From VRUE01 sp035698885 (lineage in GTDB: Bacteria; Actinomycetota; Thermoleophilia; Solirubrobacterales; 70-9): 18,500 nt of DNA. The DNA lies in NCBI GenBank assembly GCA_035698885.1, contig DASSBJ010000086.1, positions 1 through 18,500 on the forward strand, in the 5' to 3' direction. Both the position numbers and the translations under genes were made by a program. Shown here in pieces: positions 13,981 to 18,500 of this stretch. Positions within the stretch are counted from its first letter, which is position 1. Each line of letters opens with the position of its first letter. The notes under the pieces are model-generated. The model searched no databases and had not been told where the DNA came from. It saw only the letters and a list, made by a program, of their open reading frames with translations.

Positions 13981-15162
13981 ATGGCCGACGAACGGATCTC
14001 CCTGAGCGAGGCCGCGCGCCGCTCCGGCGTCCCGGCGAGCACGCTGAAGCGCTGGGCGGCCGAGAAGATCCTGCCGGTGCGGCGCGGACGCTGGACGGCC
14101 GCCGCCGCGGCGCAGGCGCGGGTGGTGGCGCGGATGCGCGAACGCGGCCATTCGCTGGAGGAGCTGAGGCGGGCGGGCCGCGAGGGTCGCCTCGCCTTCG
14201 GCTTCGTCGAGGAGCTGCTGCCCGACCGGGAGGAGCTGGTCACGCTCGAGGACGCCGCGCGCGAGACCGGCCTCGAGCCGGAGCTGATCGAGCGCATCCT
14301 GGTCATCCTCGGCACGCCGCTCGGCCGCGAGCGGGGGCTCGGCCACGACGACCTGGCGGCCCTGCGCCACATCGCCCGTGTGCTCGCCGCCGGCCTGCCG
14401 CTGGTCGCCCTGCTGCAGCTGGTCCGCGTCTACGTGCAGTCGCTGCGCCGGATCGCCGACGCGGAGGTGCGGCTGTTCCACCTCTACGTGCACGAGCCGA
14501 TGATCCGCGACGCCCTGCCCGAGCTGGAGATCGCCGAGGAGATGGGCGAGATGGCCGCCGACGTGCTGCCGCTGGCGGCGCCGCTGACCGAGTACCTGCA
14601 CCGGCGCTACCTGCGCTTCTTCCTCGAGCAGGACGTCGTCGGCCACATGGAGACCGATCTCGCGGCGCCGCCCTCCGAGCTCGGCCAGGTCCCGGTGACG
14701 CTCTGCTTCATCGACCTCACCGGCTTCACCCGCTACACCGAGGAGGAGGGCGAGCGCGAGGCGCTCGACGTGGTCGAGAACTTCGTCGAGACGGTGGAGG
14801 CGACGCTGCCGCCGGAGGCGACCGTGGTGAAGACGATCGGCGACGAGGTGATGGTCGTCTCGCCCGAACCGACCTCGCTCACCGTATGGGCGGTGGGGCT
14901 GCTCGACCGGTTCCCCGACCGGCCGCGGCCGCGGGTCGGCGTCCACCACGGCGAGGCCGTCTACCGCGACGGCGACTACTTCGGCACCCAGGTCAACCTC
15001 GCTCACCGCGTCGTCGGCCGCGCCCAGGCCGGCGAGGTGCTCGTCACCGACAGCGTCACCGGCTCGCTGAGCGAGCGCGGCCTGGTCTGCGAGCCGATCG
15101 GCGAGGTCAACCTCAAGGGCTTCCCGGTCGCCACTCCGCTCTACCTGGTCCGCCGCGCGTAA
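13981..15162 (+). CDS. MerR-type HTH / class III adenylate cyclase fusion
   Basis: A 393-residue, apparently cytoplasmic protein. Residues 5-75 resemble a MerR-type winged-helix DNA-binding domain (ISLSEAARRSGVPASTLKRW, then RGHSLEELRRA). Residues 85-225 form a helical module similar to the regulatory domain of Rv1264-type mycobacterial cyclases. Residues 238-390 are a class III nucleotide cyclase domain. All six canonical catalytic positions can be matched by spacing to mycobacterial cyclases: metal-binding Asp245 (FIDLTGFT) and Asp288 (KTIGDEVM), substrate-selecting Lys284 and Asp332 (DGDYFG), and transition-state Asn339 and Arg343 (VNLAHR). The Lys/Asp pair predicts ATP as substrate, hence cAMP. 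There are no membrane segments. It starts 12 bases after the PII gene and ends 12 bases before tilS. Whether the HTH binds DNA or serves as a sensory or dimerisation module is not known from sequence. Confidence 0.9.
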   Translation: MADERISLSEAARRSGVPASTLKRWAAEKILPVRRGRWTAAAAAQARVVARMRERGHSLEELRRAGREGRLAFGFVEELLPDREELVTLEDAARETGLEPELIERILVILGTPLGRERGLGHDDLAALRHIARVLAAGLPLVALLQLVRVYVQSLRRIADAEVRLFHLYVHEPMIRDALPELEIAEEMGEMAADVLPLAAPLTEYLHRRYLRFFLEQDVVGHMETDLAAPPSELGQVPVTLCFIDLTGFTRYTEEEGEREALDVVENFVETVEATLPPEATVVKTIGDEVMVVSPEPTSLTVWAVGLLDRFPDRPRPRVGVHHGEAVYRDGDYFGTQVNLAHRVVGRAQAGEVLVTDSVTGSLSERGLVCEPIGEVNLKGFPVATPLYLVRRA

Positions 15163-15167
15163 CACTG

Positions 15168-15179
15168 TCCATATATGGA
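15168..15179. repeat. AT-rich perfect palindrome at the tilS start
   Basis: TCCATATATGGA is a perfect 12-base palindrome with a CC(A/T)6GG core in otherwise GC-rich sequence, lying between the cyclase stop and tilS and containing the first tilS ATG (15175). It could be a protein-binding site, a -10-like element for the tilS-hpt-ftsH group, or chance. I see no matching -35 element. Confidence 0.35.
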
Positions 15180-16113
15180 GAGCGAGGCGATGCTCGAGGC
15201 GGTGCGCGAGGGCGGCATGCTGCCGGGGGGAACGCCCGTGGTCGCGATGCTCTCCGGCGGGCGGGACTCGGTCTGCCTGCTCGACCTCGCGGTGCGGCTG
15301 CTCGGCGCCGACCCGGTCACCGCGCTGCACGTCAACTACGGCCTGCGCGACGACTCCGACGCCGACGAGCAGCACTGCGCGGCGCTCTGCGCGCGGCTCG
15401 GGGTGCGCTTCGAGGCCGAGCGGCCGCGCCGGCCGGAGGGGCCGGGCAACCTGCAGGCCTGGGCGCGCGACGCGCGCTACGCGGCCGCCGCCCGGCTAGC
15501 CGAGGCGGACGGCAGCCTGATCGCCACCGGCCACACCGCCGACGACCAGGTCGAGACGATCCTCTACCGGCTCGCCTCCTCGCCGAGCCGGCGGGCGCTG
15601 CTGGGAATGAAGCCGCGCGACGGCGTCCTGGTGCGGCCGCTGCTCGGCTTCAGCCGTGAGCGGACCACCGCCTACTGCGAGCAGCGCGGGCTGGCCTGGC
15701 GCGACGACCCGAGCAACGCCGGCGCCGCCTACGCCCGCAATCGCGTGCGCCACGGGCTCGCCGCGGCGCTCGCCGAGGTCCATCCCGCCGCGGCGCGGAA
15801 CGTGCTGCGCACGGCGGAGCTGCTGCGCGACGAGGCCGAGGTGCTCGACGCGCTCGTCGCCGCCGAGCTCGACGACTCGAACGGCTCGGCCCGCAACACG
15901 ATCGAGCTCGAGCGGCTCGCCGAGCTGCCGCCGGCGCTGCGCCGGCTCGTCGTCCAGCAGCTCGCCGACCGCGCCGCCGGCCGGCCGGTCGCCGGCGCCG
16001 CTCGCCATGCCGAGGAGGTCGCCGCCCTGCGCCGCACCGGCACCGCGATGCTCGATCTCGGCGGCGGCGTCCGCGCGATCGCCGAGCGCGGCACCCTGCG
16101 CGCCGAGCGCTGA
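15175..16113 (+). CDS. tilS: tRNA(Ile)-lysidine synthetase TilS
   Basis: A 312-residue N-type ATP pyrophosphatase that converts cytidine 34 of the CAU-anticodon tRNA-Ile to lysidine, so that the tRNA reads AUA. The PP-loop SGGRDS is at 27-32, HVNYGLR at 52-58, and the conserved catalytic block GHTADDQVETIL at 119-130. LLGMKPRDGVLVRPLL (142-157) and the RDDPSN...YARNRVRHGL region (176-195) follow, all typical of TilS. A helical C-terminal region (about 196-312) completes it. It is the short actinobacterial form; the larger Escherichia coli enzyme has extra C-terminal domains. Start choice: ATG 15175 has no ribosome site, while ATG 15190 has GGAG at 15177-15180, nine bases upstream, and would give 307 residues without losing conserved sequence. 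It precedes hpt by 27 bases in the conserved tilS-hpt-ftsH order. Confidence 0.94.
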   Translation: MESEAMLEAVREGGMLPGGTPVVAMLSGGRDSVCLLDLAVRLLGADPVTALHVNYGLRDDSDADEQHCAALCARLGVRFEAERPRRPEGPGNLQAWARDARYAAAARLAEADGSLIATGHTADDQVETILYRLASSPSRRALLGMKPRDGVLVRPLLGFSRERTTAYCEQRGLAWRDDPSNAGAAYARNRVRHGLAAALAEVHPAAARNVLRTAELLRDEAEVLDALVAAELDDSNGSARNTIELERLAELPPALRRLVVQQLADRAAGRPVAGAARHAEEVAALRRTGTAMLDLGGGVRAIAERGTLRAER

Positions 16114-16140
16114 ACGTAGACTGCCGCGGGTGATTTCGCG

Positions 16141-16671
16141 ATGAGCGATCCGGCGATCGGCGAGACGCTGGTCTCCGGCGAGGATCTGCGGCGGCGGGTC
16201 GCCGAGCTGGGGCGGCAGATCAGCGAGGACTACGCGGGGCGCGACCTGTTCATGGTCGGCGTGCTGAAGGGGGCGGTGATCTTCCTAGCCGACCTGATGC
16301 GCCACCTCGACATCCCCTGCGAGATCGACTTCATGGCGGTCTCCAGCTACGGCTCGCAGACCGACTCCTCCGGCGTCGTGCGCATCCTCAAGGACCTCGA
16401 CGCGCCGATCGAGGGGCGCCACGTCTTGATCGTCGAGGACATCATCGACTCCGGCCTGACCCTGCAATACCTGAAGCGCAACCTGGAAGCGCGCGAGCCG
16501 GCCTCGCTGGAGGCCTGCGCGCTGCTGGTCAAGCCCGACCGGCTGCGCGAGGGCGTCAGGCCGCCGCGCTACGTCGGCTTCCCGATCGCCGACCGCTTCG
16601 CGATCGGCTACGGCCTCGATCGCGCGCAGCGCTACCGCAACCTCGACTACGTCGCCGCGTTGAATCAGTGA
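16141..16671 (+). CDS. hpt: Hypoxanthine phosphoribosyltransferase
   Basis: A 176-residue type I phosphoribosyltransferase for purine salvage, joining hypoxanthine (and usually guanine) to PRPP to make IMP or GMP. The PRPP-binding motif VEDIIDSGLT is at 98-107, with Glu99/Asp100 contacting ribose and Asp103 as the usual catalytic base. The N-terminal GVLKGAVIFLADL (40-52) forms the pyrophosphate-site strand-loop. SSYGSQTDSSG (68-78) is the flexible active-site loop, Lys131 in LLVKPDR contacts the purine, and VGFPIADRFAIGYGLD (145-160) closes the base pocket. Length is normal. ATG 16141 has GGGTGA at 16128-16133. It lies between tilS and ftsH, the same order as in Bacillus subtilis and many actinobacteria, and shares purine salvage with the phosphorylase gene to the left. 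Confidence 0.96.
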   Translation: MSDPAIGETLVSGEDLRRRVAELGRQISEDYAGRDLFMVGVLKGAVIFLADLMRHLDIPCEIDFMAVSSYGSQTDSSGVVRILKDLDAPIEGRHVLIVEDIIDSGLTLQYLKRNLEAREPASLEACALLVKPDRLREGVRPPRYVGFPIADRFAIGYGLDRAQRYRNLDYVAALNQ

Positions 16672-16731
16672 TCTGCGGCCGCCGAATCCACCGAGATAGC
16701 TGAAACCGCCCTGGTACGCTGAAATTTCCCT

Positions 16732-18500
<1,769 letters not shown>

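Noticed and set aside
13318..15375. 685-codon minus-strand open frame opposite the amtB tail, PII, cyclase and tilS start
   Set aside because: It crosses four genes with clear motifs on the other strand and encodes Arg/Leu/Asp/His-rich nonsense typical of antisense frames.
16699..16724. Direct repeat GCTGAAA spaced 19 bases, between hpt and ftsH
   Set aside because: Only seven bases twice, with no symmetry or promoter match; chance is a sufficient explanation.

Overview
The window is high-GC bacterial chromosome (roughly 70% GC by eye) with dense, mostly housekeeping gene content. It looks like an actinobacterium. The tilS-hpt-ftsH order, a type III glutamine synthetase and a helix-turn-helix/class III cyclase fusion make me lean to the deep-branching Thermoleophilia/Solirubrobacterales, but that placement is inference from gene content. 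I see no rRNA, tRNA, CRISPR array, insertion sequence or phage signature, and no gene-free stretch above 300 bases.

Left part (1-7567): the proline-rich end of an unidentified upstream gene; rlmN (23S rRNA m2A2503 methyltransferase) closely followed by a cytochrome P450; a type III glutamine synthetase gene on the minus strand; a 166-base divergent promoter region with a clean operator-like inverted repeat lying over a plausible -10 box; then a bifunctional 3-hydroxyacyl-CoA dehydrogenase/enoyl-CoA hydratase whose domain order is the reverse of FadB, overlapped at its end by a HAD phosphatase gene.

Middle part (7577-12031): a minus-strand pair consisting of a large secreted cell-wall enzyme (lytic transglycosylase, LytM-like domain without zinc ligands, M15-like peptidase) and a protein of unknown function that seems to start at a CTG overlapping the first gene's stop codon. 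A small coiled-coil phasin-like gene follows, convergent with a nucleoside phosphorylase gene across a hairpin that probably ends both transcripts.

Right part (12214-18500): a plus-strand run of closely spaced genes: amtB, a PII gene, a MerR-type HTH/class III adenylate cyclase gene, tilS, hpt and ftsH (cut by the window end). AmtB, PII and the glutamine synthetase 7.5 kb away make a nitrogen-assimilation set. The PII protein lacks the T-loop tyrosine that GlnD-type enzymes modify, and the cyclase sits where amtB-glnK operons of other actinobacteria carry glnD. This ammonium-transport/PII/cyclase arrangement is the most unusual thing in the window. tilS-hpt-ftsH is a widely conserved cluster. 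ftsH has no in-window stop, so a closed-ORF search misses it; it is the only open frame on the plus strand there with full AAA and protease motifs.
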